Assembly (NCBI RefSeq): GCF_022810765.1
Contig: NZ_CP094494.1
Coordinates: 744,001 to 808,000 of the forward strand
From: Winogradskyella sp. MH6
GTDB lineage: Bacteria > Bacteroidota > Bacteroidia > Flavobacteriales > Flavobacteriaceae
Direction: 5' to 3'
DNA length: 64,000 nt
In this document: piece by piece, positions 17,540 to 27,582 of the stretch
Layout: every line of letters starts with the position of its first letter
Position numbering within the stretch: the first letter of the stretch is position 1
The notes under the pieces: model-generated
Seen by the model: the letters and a program-made list of their open reading frames with translations, nothing else
The model's database searches: none
Told to the model about the DNA's origin: nothing
Program-made: the position numbers and the translations under genes

Positions 17540-18364
17540 ATGAAAATATTTACAATGATACACTTTAAAAGATTAATATTAATAACGCTGATTGCGGTTT
17601 CTTGTCAATCTGCTGGTCAACTCAAAATAGAAGGTAGTATTAATAATTCTATAAAAGAGGCTTCTGCTGCTGAAGTTATACCTCAATCGGATTTAATTTG
17701 GACTATTGAAGATTCTGGAAACGACAGTAATTTGTTCGGATTAGACTCTAGTGGAAAAATTGTAAAAAAAATAACGATTACTAATGCCAGTAATATTGAT
17801 TGGGAAGATTTAACTTCTGACGCGCAAGGAAATATCTACATTGGCGATTTTGGAAACAACAATGAAAAAAGAGAGCATTTTAGGATTTTAAAAATCAATC
17901 ATAACGACTTAGATAGCGAAACTGCTGAAGCTGAAATTATCGACTTTACTGTACCAAAAAAGAAATATTCTAAAGACTTTGAAGCGTTCTTTTTGTACAA
18001 TAATTCATTTTATCTTTTTAGTAAAGAAACGAAGAAATTCATCACATTAAAAGTACCTAACTCACCAGGAAAACATGAAGCTATTTTAAGATCTGATTTT
18101 AATTTAGACGGTAAAAACAATAAAATTACTGCTGCTGACATTAGTGATGATGGCAAAAGCATAGTACTTCTAAACCATAATAAATTGTGGAAGCTCACAG
18201 ATTTTAAAAATGATGATTTCTTCTCTGGAAATATTGAAGAGATACTTTTTGACCATAACTCTCAAAAAGAAGGTATTTGCTTTAAAAATAACTCTATGGT
18301 TTACATAACAGATGAACGTAATGGAGATGAAGGCGGCAATATTTACAGTTTTAAACTCAACTAA
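17540..18364 (+). CDS. Putative lipoprotein with beta-propeller-like repeats
   Basis: 274 aa. The N-terminus (KRLILITLIAVSCQSAG) looks like a lipoprotein signal with the acylated Cys at about residue 22. The body has repeating strand-turn patterns such as TNASNIDWEDLTSDAQGNIY and ITAADISDDGKSIVLLNHN, and a final GICFKNNSMVYITDERNG, typical of six-bladed propeller (SdiA-regulated/NHL-like) proteins. Function unknown. A second ATG at 17555 is an alternative start. It converges on the phosphoesterase gene with a 4-bp overlap of 3' ends. Confidence 0.7.
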   Translation: MKIFTMIHFKRLILITLIAVSCQSAGQLKIEGSINNSIKEASAAEVIPQSDLIWTIEDSGNDSNLFGLDSSGKIVKKITITNASNIDWEDLTSDAQGNIYIGDFGNNNEKREHFRILKINHNDLDSETAEAEIIDFTVPKKKYSKDFEAFFLYNNSFYLFSKETKKFITLKVPNSPGKHEAILRSDFNLDGKNNKITAADISDDGKSIVLLNHNKLWKLTDFKNDDFFSGNIEEILFDHNSQKEGICFKNNSMVYITDERNGDEGGNIYSFKLN

Positions 18365-21300
18365 AAGTTTAACCCAAAACCAAAAGAAAATCTTAAACCA
18401 TCTTCTCCTGTAAAGAAATTAAATGTTCCTGCTACAGAATCTGCTGCTGCAACCCAAAATCCACCTCCATAAGAGTTGTGCCACTTTTCTGATGTATCAT
18501 TTTTCACCCAAACTCTACCAAGGTCTACACCAGAAAAGATTCCAATTTGTATTGGAAACCAATTTGTTTTAAAACTATTAAAGCTATACCTTAAATCTGC
18601 ATTGGTTACTAAAGAATTTTTTCCTGTAAAACGCTCGGTTCTATAACCTCTTAATCCTGCTCCACCATCACCAATATTGGCTCCTTGAAAAAACAAAAAA
18701 TCATCTCCAAATCGCAATTGTGTTCTTATATCTGTCTTTAGAACCAGCTTTCTATTAATACTCAATGCATTATAGAATCCAAGATGGGCATTTACGTAAC
18801 CAAAAATATTATTCAACTCGTTAATCTCTGTTTTGGCACCAGCTATAATATTAAAATCCATACCTCTTGAAGTTGCAATTTCGTCGTCTGCACTATGATA
18901 ATCATACTCAGCTTCTAAAGCGGTAAAGAAGCGTCTTTCAAAAAACTCTTCATCTGCCGTAGGAGCAAAATCTGTAATAAATCTATTACTTGTCTCCTCT
19001 AATTCTATACCTTCAAAAACTGCTTTAAATCCATATTCGCTACCATATCCAGAATTTTTAACCGCACCTACATTTAGGCCTATTATTCCTGTCTTTACAC
19101 GATTGTAATCCAAGCCTAAGTCATCATCATTATTTACTGTTTCGTTACCAAAACCAAAGAAATTATTGGTGAAATTTTCACTGGTAAAAATACCACCCAA
19201 CTTTAAATTCCAATCTCCAAAAATATTGGCAAACTGCCCATTATATCTAACATCAAAACCCTCTGTAGCAAAATAATATCCTGCCTTAAACCTATGCTGT
19301 TGAGAAAACGGATTACGCTCAAAACCTTTTTTAGTTTTGGTTAGACTTATACCGACTTTAAGACCATCATCTGGATTAAAACCAAGACTTGGTGTTATAA
19401 CACCTGTCTTTGTTATAAACTTCTGAAAATCATAAAGGTTAGACTTATAATTATCCGTAAACTTTATTTGACCTCCTTTATTTTTTTCAACAGTATTTTT
19501 TTTGGATTTATGATCGTAAACCTTAATACGTCTTCCTTCATTGATGATGTAAGTGTCATTACCTTGCCCTCCTATAAGTCTCGTATAAATTAAGTTATTG
19601 GCTTTACCATTGACCTCAAAAATATCATCGTCATCTAAGCCATAAACCCAAATTTCTTTGGTAATATCTCTATGATACGTTCTATCTACAATAACATCTG
19701 CTTTTTCTCCACCTTTATTTCTCCAAATTTGTACTCTGGTTTCTTTATCGGCAACTCTGGTTATTTCTATAAAATCGTCTTTATCTGTTGCTGTAAGAAT
19801 CACCAATTCATCTAAATAGTTAGAATAGCGCGTTGCGATATCCAATAAATTGTCTCGCCTTCCTTTTAATTTGGTTTTTATATCTTCTATAGTTTCACCT
19901 TGAATCTCTTCTGGTAAATTTGAAAAAGCCTCTTCTATAATTTCATCTGTAATCTCATTTTGAAGGAATTCGGCTTGCTCTAACCATACAGATTTGTCGG
20001 ATTGCTTTATTAAAGCTTTATCAAGTTTGTGACCTGCGCTATTTATCCATTTGATGTCTTTTAATTCAGAATCATATACCTGTAGCTGATTTGTGGAGCT
20101 AGATATAGTTCTTCCAATGTCTAGCAAAGTACCATCAAAATTAGAAAACACCTGATCTCTATCTCTTGGTATTGCTCTGTAAAGTTTATCACCATTAGGT
20201 TGATCAAATTGAGCCCATCGCCATTGATCTTGGTGTCTGTCCCAATCTCCCAAAAGCATATCAAAGAGTCGTGCTCTAACAAAAGCGACTTCATCTATTT
20301 TATACTCCTCATCTTTTCTTATTTTTTCAATAATATCGTGGGTGCTTTCGATATCATCTGCATATCCAAAGTTTTTATCGTTAGAATAATTATCCTCTGG
20401 CCGCTCTTCTATCATATACAACTCACCGCCATATTCATCATTATACTTGCCTAAATGCTTGTGCTTGGGTATATAATATAATTTTGGGTTGGTATGTAAA
20501 ACCTGTGCTGCATTAGATAGTTTAGGAACCACCAAAAAAGCATAAGGATGTGCTGCTGTGTAAAAATCTAAAATGAGATCTTCAACAATGGTTTCATCAA
20601 ATTCATTTTTAACAAAATTATCTTTAAAAACTACAGTTTGAATGTATTGTGTTGCACTTTTTCTTAAGGCACGCATGTTTAACTCTCTTCCGTCCTTTAA
20701 CTTTAATCGCAAAGAGCGTGTTTGGTGTCCTCCTCCTTTGCGAACAATTTCTAAACCACCGTATAACGTATCTAATGTGGCAACTTTTGCTGTTATTTTT
20801 TTACTATACACATCTCTATAGTTTTCTCCCCAAATGGCTTCAAAAAAACCTGATTTATCTGTTTCCTCTTTTGAATAAATAGAAACTTCTACTGTATTAG
20901 GAAAACTATCTGGTAATGTTGATATATCAAAATCTGGTTTATTTGGCGGTATAACTTCTTTTTGAAATATTACTTTTGGTTCTCCTCCTATGGCACTAAA
21001 AAACTGTACCCAAGAACTACCATCTTTGTATACTACAAGTTTTGCAAAACCTTGTTTTCCATAAGAAAACAACCCATTATCACTTAAGGTTGCATAAGAT
21101 TCTTTTGAGCCAGAACCAGAGACTACTTGTTTTATTCTCCCTTCCTCTATGTATTGTAAGGTATGTTCATGACCAGATACAAAAACAAGTTTTGGACTAT
21201 CTACTGCCAGAGTTTCTAAACGTTTCATTAACTCGTTATAACGCTCATTGTAGCGATCTTGAATAGAAACTCCTCCCTGAGTTCTAACCTGAGCCACTAG

Positions 21301-22077
21301 CGTTGCTAAACCTGGAACTGGTATTTTCTTTTGACCTGGAAAAATATGTTTTGAAGCAGCAAACTGACCTCCATGTACACCATTAGTATACATTGGGTGA
21401 TGCATAGCAAACACTATTGTTTTATTCTGGGCTTTTTTTAATTCACCTTCAACTTCTAAGAAAAATCGTTCTCTGGTTTTTATTTCGCATTCGTCGTTAA
21501 TACCTGGATTATCGTTCCAATTTTCTAAATACCATTGCGTGTCTATGATAATAAGTTGAACCGTTTCACTAACGTCTATACTTTCTAACGGACAACCATT
21601 TTCTGGTTGAAACGTGTTTTTCCCTAAGGCTTTTTCAATATATTTTTCCTGACGCTTTACGCCTTCTAATCCACCTGCATACCACTCGTGATTACCTGGA
21701 ATAAATATTGTTTTGCCAATAAAATTTTCAACTGCTCCAACTTGGGCGTTAAGAGCATTCTCAGCTTCTGCTCTGTCTTTATGTTCCTTTTTGGGTAATC
21801 CTGCCGGATAAATATTATCTCCGAGATAAAGCGTGTAATCTTCTTTTGAAACTTGTTGTTCAGCCAGATGTTTTTTAAAAGCCTCTAGTCCGTCTGAGTA
21901 ACCATTCATAGGTGATTTGCCTGCATCACCTACTAAATAGAATACATTGTCGATTGGTTTATCTGGCAAACTCTGAAGCGTAAAGTCATCTTCTGCGTAC
22001 TGCGCTTTGTATGTGGCGCAAGCATGACTTAAAATCACTAAAACAAGTATGGTAATTTTTCTGTATATCAATTTCAT
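18361..22077 (-). CDS. Metallophosphoesterase fused to an outer-membrane beta-barrel
   Basis: 1238 aa. Lipoprotein-type N-terminus (VLVILSHACATY, Cys20). Calcineurin-like phosphoesterase motifs: LVGDAGK (48-54), YLGDNIYPAG (84-93), IPGNHEWYAGG (126-136), FAMHHPMYTNG and FVSGHEHTLQY. A middle domain has IPRDRDQVFSNFDGTLLD and GGQGNDTY. The last third is beta-barrel-like with an Omp85-type motif GDGGAGLRGYRTERF and an aromatic C-terminal residue (FGFGLNF). This suggests a phosphoesterase tethered to or passed across the outer membrane. Substrate unknown. Confidence 0.85.
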   Translation of the reverse strand: MKLIYRKITILVLVILSHACATYKAQYAEDDFTLQSLPDKPIDNVFYLVGDAGKSPMNGYSDGLEAFKKHLAEQQVSKEDYTLYLGDNIYPAGLPKKEHKDRAEAENALNAQVGAVENFIGKTIFIPGNHEWYAGGLEGVKRQEKYIEKALGKNTFQPENGCPLESIDVSETVQLIIIDTQWYLENWNDNPGINDECEIKTRERFFLEVEGELKKAQNKTIVFAMHHPMYTNGVHGGQFAASKHIFPGQKKIPVPGLATLVAQVRTQGGVSIQDRYNERYNELMKRLETLAVDSPKLVFVSGHEHTLQYIEEGRIKQVVSGSGSKESYATLSDNGLFSYGKQGFAKLVVYKDGSSWVQFFSAIGGEPKVIFQKEVIPPNKPDFDISTLPDSFPNTVEVSIYSKEETDKSGFFEAIWGENYRDVYSKKITAKVATLDTLYGGLEIVRKGGGHQTRSLRLKLKDGRELNMRALRKSATQYIQTVVFKDNFVKNEFDETIVEDLILDFYTAAHPYAFLVVPKLSNAAQVLHTNPKLYYIPKHKHLGKYNDEYGGELYMIEERPEDNYSNDKNFGYADDIESTHDIIEKIRKDEEYKIDEVAFVRARLFDMLLGDWDRHQDQWRWAQFDQPNGDKLYRAIPRDRDQVFSNFDGTLLDIGRTISSSTNQLQVYDSELKDIKWINSAGHKLDKALIKQSDKSVWLEQAEFLQNEITDEIIEEAFSNLPEEIQGETIEDIKTKLKGRRDNLLDIATRYSNYLDELVILTATDKDDFIEITRVADKETRVQIWRNKGGEKADVIVDRTYHRDITKEIWVYGLDDDDIFEVNGKANNLIYTRLIGGQGNDTYIINEGRRIKVYDHKSKKNTVEKNKGGQIKFTDNYKSNLYDFQKFITKTGVITPSLGFNPDDGLKVGISLTKTKKGFERNPFSQQHRFKAGYYFATEGFDVRYNGQFANIFGDWNLKLGGIFTSENFTNNFFGFGNETVNNDDDLGLDYNRVKTGIIGLNVGAVKNSGYGSEYGFKAVFEGIELEETSNRFITDFAPTADEEFFERRFFTALEAEYDYHSADDEIATSRGMDFNIIAGAKTEINELNNIFGYVNAHLGFYNALSINRKLVLKTDIRTQLRFGDDFLFFQGANIGDGGAGLRGYRTERFTGKNSLVTNADLRYSFNSFKTNWFPIQIGIFSGVDLGRVWVKNDTSEKWHNSYGGGFWVAAADSVAGTFNFFTGEDGLRFSFGFGLNF

Positions 22078-22116
22078 ATTTAAATATTATAGCATAAAAA
22101 ACTATACTAACCAAAA

Positions 22117-23679
22117 TTAAGAACTGCAAGACAACATAGAGCATCCTACTTTATGCCTTGCCCATTCTGGTCGTTTAGCAAACCATTTTTCATTTTCTGG
22201 CTGTTCGTCGTAAGGATACTTTAGTAATTGAAACAGCGCATTCAACAAATCGTAATTACCTTTATCTGCATCGTCAATAGCCAATTGTGCCATATAATTT
22301 CTAAGCACATATTTTGGATTAACAGCATTCATTTGGGTTTGGCGTTGTTGGTCATTTGCTTCTTCTAATTTTAATCTTTTGTCGTAATTATTAAACCAAG
22401 ATTTCCATTTCATTTCTATTTCGTCCTTAATCTCTTCAGGTTTGTAAAAAGCCTCTTCTACAACCTTTAAACTTTCTTCAGCTTTTCCTTTTCTATGATT
22501 AGACAGTAATCGATAAAAAATGGTCATATCGGTTTCAGACAATAAAAGACATTCTTCTAAATCTTCAACCAATTTCTTATCTCCTTCTTCAATAATTTCT
22601 AATCCTAATTTTGAACGCATCATGTTCAAAAATTGAATTTCAAAATCTGTTTGATACTGATTTAAAACAGTTTCAAAAGGTTCTGCTTCTTCAACTAGAG
22701 GATATAATGCGTTAGCAAGTTGCAATAAATTCCAAAGTGCAATATTTGGCTGATTACCATAACGATAACGTTTATGTTCTCGATCTGTGGTATTTGGTGT
22801 CCACCCAAAATCAAAATCTTCTAACCAACCATAAGGTCCATAGTCTATCGTTAAGCCTAAAATTGACATGTTATCTGTATTCATAACACCATGCACAAAA
22901 CCGACACGTTGCCAATGGATTATCATATCTAAAGTTCTATCTGTAACCGCTTTAAAAAATTTGATATAAGTTTCTTTAGAAGGTTCACCAAGCTTAGGAT
23001 AAAAGTATTTTATGGTATAATCTGTAAGCTTTTTGAGATTTTCAATATCATTTCTAGACGCAAACAATTCAAAATTACCAAACCGAACAAACGTTGGTGC
23101 CACTCTACAAACAATTGCGCCTTTCTCATAAGCTGCATTACCATTGTATAGCATATCTCTTAAGACATCATCTCCTGAAAGCATAAGACTCAGAACTCTA
23201 GTTGTTGGCACTCCCAAATGGTGCATGGCTTCGCTGCAAAGGTATTCTCTAATAGATGATCTTAAAACTGCTAATCCGTCTCCTTGGCGAGAATAAGGAG
23301 TTTCTCCTGCTCCTTTTAACTGTAAAACCCAACGTTTTTGATTGTGCACAACTTCGAACAAATTGATTGCTCTGCCATCTCCCAACTGTCCAGCCCAATT
23401 ACCAAACTGATGTCCTGCATAAGCCATAGCATATGGTTCTGTATTTTTATAAACTTCAATACCTGAAAAAACATTTAAAAAATCCTTAGAACCAACATCA
23501 ACTGTATCAATCCCTAAACTTTCAATCATTTCTTGAGATACATGAATTAATTTTGGAGATGAAGGTACTTTTGGCTTTACATAAGAATACATAGCACCAA
23601 ATACTTTTCTTCTGGCATTATCCAAATTGGTGTCGGGCGATAACTCCTTATTAAAACTATCTGCTATTTTTAATTCCAT
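22117..23679 (-). CDS. selO: Protein adenylyltransferase SelO (YdiU family)
   Basis: 520 aa, full length. Pseudokinase-fold AMPylase. AYAGHQFGNWAGQLGDGRA is the family signature near residue 88; LQLKGAGETPYSRQGDG contains the nucleotide-binding Lys; GVMNTDNMSILGLTIDYGPY holds the metal-binding Asn and Asp. It ends in VGCSMLSCSS, with two Cys where some homologues have a Cys/selenocysteine pair. SelO transfers AMP to proteins and is linked to redox stress. Monocistronic here. Confidence 0.92.
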   Translation of the reverse strand: MELKIADSFNKELSPDTNLDNARRKVFGAMYSYVKPKVPSSPKLIHVSQEMIESLGIDTVDVGSKDFLNVFSGIEVYKNTEPYAMAYAGHQFGNWAGQLGDGRAINLFEVVHNQKRWVLQLKGAGETPYSRQGDGLAVLRSSIREYLCSEAMHHLGVPTTRVLSLMLSGDDVLRDMLYNGNAAYEKGAIVCRVAPTFVRFGNFELFASRNDIENLKKLTDYTIKYFYPKLGEPSKETYIKFFKAVTDRTLDMIIHWQRVGFVHGVMNTDNMSILGLTIDYGPYGWLEDFDFGWTPNTTDREHKRYRYGNQPNIALWNLLQLANALYPLVEEAEPFETVLNQYQTDFEIQFLNMMRSKLGLEIIEEGDKKLVEDLEECLLLSETDMTIFYRLLSNHRKGKAEESLKVVEEAFYKPEEIKDEIEMKWKSWFNNYDKRLKLEEANDQQRQTQMNAVNPKYVLRNYMAQLAIDDADKGNYDLLNALFQLLKYPYDEQPENEKWFAKRPEWARHKVGCSMLSCSS

Positions 23680-23844
23680 ATAGACGTTATGAAGACTCTT
23701 AAGTCTGAAATGTAATGTTGGTGGTTGCGACTTATTGTAATATCTATGTATAAAAATACAATTTAGTAATTACTAACTAAACTAATTAAATGTTAAGTCT
23801 TGTAATTTTCGTAATTTAGACCTAATTAATAATCTACGTTACTT

Positions 23845-25116
23845 ATGGCAAAGTCTCTTATTGAAGACACACAGGAATATGTTTTTAATCTTTTATCCGA
23901 TAAACTTCCTAACACTTTTATATACCATAATTACACACACACACAACGCGTATTAAAAAGTACTCGAGAACTTATTGAGAATTCTAAAGTTACTAAAGAA
24001 GAAGCTCAAATACTGGAACTTGCTGCCTTATTACATGATATAGGTTATACTGTTAGCGCTGAAAATCATGAGGCTGAAAGCGCAAAGCTTGCTGAAACTT
24101 TCTTAAAAGAAAACGATGTTGATGAGGCTATCATCAAAGCTGTATCAGATTGCATTATGGCAACAAAATATGATAAAGCACCTAGCAACAAACTTGAAGA
24201 AATTATTAGAGATGCTGATATATCGCATTTTGGCAAGAAGTATTTTGATGAGGCTAGTGAATTTCTTAGAAAAGAACTTGAGCTTAGAGCTATTAAAAGC
24301 TATTCGCCTGCTGAATGGCGAGCAGAAAACATTAAAGTTCTTACTGCTCATAGTTTTTACACAGAATATGCCTTAAAAAACTGGCAGCCTCGAAAAGAGA
24401 AGAACTTGGCTAAGTTGATGGGCAAAAAGAAAAAACGCAAAAAGAAACTCGATGTTGAAAAACTAAAAGCTAAATACAAAGCACAATACAAAAATGAAAG
24501 CCCAGAGCGTGGTGTACAAACATTCTATAGAACTGCACTAAGAAATCACATTAAACTGAGTGATATTGCCGATACAAAAGCCAATATACTACTCTCGGTT
24601 AATGCTATTATAATTTCGGTTGTACTTGCCAATCTTATTTCAAAATTAGACACTAATCCTTATTTGACGTGGCCTACAGTAATATTTTTATCGTTTTGTG
24701 TAATTTCTATGGTGCTCTCAATTGTAGCAACTAGACCCAACGTTACTAGTGGAGAGTTTACCAAAGAAGATGTAGAAAACCAAGAGGTAAATCTTAGTTT
24801 TTTTGGAAACTTTCATAAAATGGAACTCAAAGAGTTTGAATGGGCTATAGGAGAAATGGTAAAAGACAAAGATTATATTTATAAGGCACTTACGAAAGAT
24901 TTATACTTTCTGGGAAAAGTTTTGGAACGTAAATACAGATTGTTAAGAATAACCTATACTGTATTTATGATAGGAATTATAACCTCTTTAATATCATTTG
25001 CTATTGCTGTAAAAGACAATCCTAACGTTGACATTAAAGATGTTTTGCCCGAAACCAATACCGAAACAGGTTTTATAAATTCAAAAAAAGAAAGCAATAT
25101 TGACTTTATGATTTAA
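23845..25116 (+). CDS. HD phosphohydrolase domain fused to a Pycsar-type membrane effector domain
   Basis: 423 aa. Residues 1-180 are an HD domain: His28/His32 in YHNYTHTQRV, His64-Asp65 in LLHDIGYTV, Asp123 in IIRDADISHFG, so metal-dependent hydrolysis is likely intact. A very basic linker (184-215, LMGKKKKRKKKLDVEKL) leads to a Pycsar-effector-like (DUF5706) domain: LSDIADTKANILLSVNAIII at 238-257, a second helix at 275-296 ending SIVATRP, and a third at 368-389. Pycsar effectors disrupt the membrane on binding cCMP or cUMP. No cyclase gene is adjacent. The gene converges with a GAF protein (11-bp overlap). Confidence 0.82.
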   Translation: MAKSLIEDTQEYVFNLLSDKLPNTFIYHNYTHTQRVLKSTRELIENSKVTKEEAQILELAALLHDIGYTVSAENHEAESAKLAETFLKENDVDEAIIKAVSDCIMATKYDKAPSNKLEEIIRDADISHFGKKYFDEASEFLRKELELRAIKSYSPAEWRAENIKVLTAHSFYTEYALKNWQPRKEKNLAKLMGKKKKRKKKLDVEKLKAKYKAQYKNESPERGVQTFYRTALRNHIKLSDIADTKANILLSVNAIIISVVLANLISKLDTNPYLTWPTVIFLSFCVISMVLSIVATRPNVTSGEFTKEDVENQEVNLSFFGNFHKMELKEFEWAIGEMVKDKDYIYKALTKDLYFLGKVLERKYRLLRITYTVFMIGIITSLISFAIAVKDNPNVDIKDVLPETNTETGFINSKKESNIDFMI

Positions 25117-27484
25117 TGGTTTCCATTAAATCATTGTAAGTGTAGAAGTTCTTATCATCATTTTCATTATGATACAGAATACTTACCCTTAATGCTTTTA
25201 ATCCTGTGACACCTTGTAAGTCTTCGAGCTCTAAAACTTCCATGTCTTTATCTAGGACGTTTTTAGACTGCAGAAAGCTAATATACCTTTTGTATTCATC
25301 TTCATCCTCTTTTTGAGAATAGACAATGGTTAGCTTCCCTTTTTCGGTAATTCGCTCTTCTGTTCCTTTTATAAAAGCTTTATCTACACGCTTTTTAACT
25401 ACTTCGTAACGTGCGTTATAAGTACCATCTACATCAAAACGTTTTTCATCCATTCTAAAACGAATTGAAAGCGGCTGATTAAACACCAATACCATAGAAG
25501 CAACATCTAAACTTATCGGGTATTCGTGTTGATTTTGATAATACGAATTTTCCATTTCGCACATTACCTGTAACTGCCACAACCTTAGATTATAGAGGTA
25601 AATCGTATTAAAACTATCTTGCTTAGTAATAGATTCGCCTATATACATATTATGCTCTACACCATCAGTTTTAAAGCGTTCAAAGAAATGAGGGTACATT
25701 TCTTGCGCTTCTAGCTGTTTTTCATCAAGTAAAGAGGACATATTGGTATTGATTAATTTTACCGTGTCATCATAATGCTTTCTGTAGAAATAAATAACAT
25801 TTAAATCTTCATCTATTTTACTAAAATAGTCTTCGATGTCCTCTTTGATATCAGGTTCGGTTTGAGCAATCAACTCAAAAACAGGTTTAACCTCATCCTT
25901 CAAAAAAACGGAGATTGCATGCTCGCTATCTACTTTAAAATTTGACCTTAAATCATTACAGTATTCATTTACCTGAAATTTAATCTGCTCTAAAATAGGT
26001 AGACTCTTCTTCTGAAGTGTTTTATTCAATATTTTTTCTGCCAAACTTAATTGAAGCGATAAATCTTTTTGTGTTGCCTCGTTTCTTGCATTAGAAGACC
26101 CTTTAACATCTATTTGCCCAAATAATGGATATACATTATCAAAAGCTATCTTCTTAAACGTTGGTGATTCACCAGTTTGGTATTGTTTTTTGATATAATT
26201 TCTTGCCTCTTGTACAAACTTCCAATGTACACTAGAGTGAATTGAAGTACATTCTTTCTGAATTATAGCTTCTACTAAATTCTCTTCCTCTGCTTTTGAT
26301 CGTTCTACAGCAGAAACGATAAAAGGCATAACATCCACAAGTTTATTAACATTAACACTATTTAAAACCCTTGGCTGTTCAGATACTATTTCTAAGATAC
26401 CCATCAACCCTTCGTCATTTGCAATTGGTGCAAAGATGGCGCTTTGTATACCTTGTTCATACAACACTTTAATGTGAGGTTCATCACAATCTGAATCCTC
26501 ATACATGTTTTTTACATTAGAAATAGTAAAATACTTCTTCTCTTTAAGCAACCTATTATAAGACCATTCACATAAGGCATCTTTACAGTAAGAAGCTTCT
26601 AACTCATTGAGAAGATAGCTTGTCATTCCGGTACCATATACCCTTACGAAAGAATCGTCATCCTTATTGTAAATTGAAAAACCAACATTAATATCCTTTA
26701 TCCCTAAAAGCGAACGAAAAATTTCATGGAAATCTTCCATAAAGGCTTCGTCTTTTCGTTTGCCTTTACCGAGTAAAGACGATTTTATGTTAGATATAGA
26801 TTGGTCGTCTGTAACATCAAAAACATTTGAGATTACAAATCCTTTGAAGTCGTAACTATTTGGTGGGAATTTTGCTTTCCAGAGTTCTAAATCCTCAAAA
26901 CCATCTATGAGTTGGTCATAATCCTCAGGAGTAATCTTTATAGCATTCTCATTTGGAGTGATTTCTATAAAATCTGCATTATACAGAATTTTATAATAAC
27001 GCATTACGCCTTTTTTATCTGGAATTTCATAAAAAAAAGGCCTTTTAAAACTTAGGTCATAACCATAACAAACCTTTAGTATAATAGAACAAGCAATAAT
27101 ATAATTATGATCCTCTGGAAGATTTTTAATTTCTAATTCGAAATCTTCACCAGCATCTTTCAAAATCGTTTTAAAGCGCTCGGAAGCATTAAACACCACA
27201 TCCTGTAAAGGAATTGATGCCGTCTTAATTTCGTTATGAGTTAAAATAGGACTGAATGAATCTTGAAGGATACCTGCTATTTCATCTTCGTACTTTTCAA
27301 ACAAAGAAGGATCGCTAAAACCGTCTCTTAAAATAGGGTTTTCTTTAGCTATTTTTAATACGCGCTCAGCATTAGAGACCACTGCTTTACTATCGGAGTG
27401 CATAAGCAGTTCATACGTTTCTAGTAGCTTATTAAAGCTAACCTTTATATTTAAAGGCGACTCTTTATGGTTATAAATATTCAA
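25106..27484 (-). CDS. Large GAF-domain protein, function unknown
   Basis: 792 aa, no signal peptide. Roughly residues 245-425 fit a GAF sensor domain (FRSLLGIKDINVGFSIYN, then SAIFAPIANDEGLMGILEIV). The flanking regions are mostly helical and I recognise no enzymatic domain; there is no histidine kinase or GGDEF motif. It may bind a small ligand or nucleotide. Its 3' end overlaps the end of the HD/Pycsar-like gene on the other strand, which may be coincidence. Confidence 0.75.
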   Translation of the reverse strand: MNIYNHKESPLNIKVSFNKLLETYELLMHSDSKAVVSNAERVLKIAKENPILRDGFSDPSLFEKYEDEIAGILQDSFSPILTHNEIKTASIPLQDVVFNASERFKTILKDAGEDFELEIKNLPEDHNYIIACSIILKVCYGYDLSFKRPFFYEIPDKKGVMRYYKILYNADFIEITPNENAIKITPEDYDQLIDGFEDLELWKAKFPPNSYDFKGFVISNVFDVTDDQSISNIKSSLLGKGKRKDEAFMEDFHEIFRSLLGIKDINVGFSIYNKDDDSFVRVYGTGMTSYLLNELEASYCKDALCEWSYNRLLKEKKYFTISNVKNMYEDSDCDEPHIKVLYEQGIQSAIFAPIANDEGLMGILEIVSEQPRVLNSVNVNKLVDVMPFIVSAVERSKAEEENLVEAIIQKECTSIHSSVHWKFVQEARNYIKKQYQTGESPTFKKIAFDNVYPLFGQIDVKGSSNARNEATQKDLSLQLSLAEKILNKTLQKKSLPILEQIKFQVNEYCNDLRSNFKVDSEHAISVFLKDEVKPVFELIAQTEPDIKEDIEDYFSKIDEDLNVIYFYRKHYDDTVKLINTNMSSLLDEKQLEAQEMYPHFFERFKTDGVEHNMYIGESITKQDSFNTIYLYNLRLWQLQVMCEMENSYYQNQHEYPISLDVASMVLVFNQPLSIRFRMDEKRFDVDGTYNARYEVVKKRVDKAFIKGTEERITEKGKLTIVYSQKEDEDEYKRYISFLQSKNVLDKDMEVLELEDLQGVTGLKALRVSILYHNENDDKNFYTYNDLMETIKS

Positions 27485-27582
27485 TGAATAAAAGTAGTTT
27501 TATTTCCTAAGTTACAAATTTTTAATGTAGTCGTGTTTATTTAGACGAACTTACACTAATATTTGTTATAATAAACCAAGAA

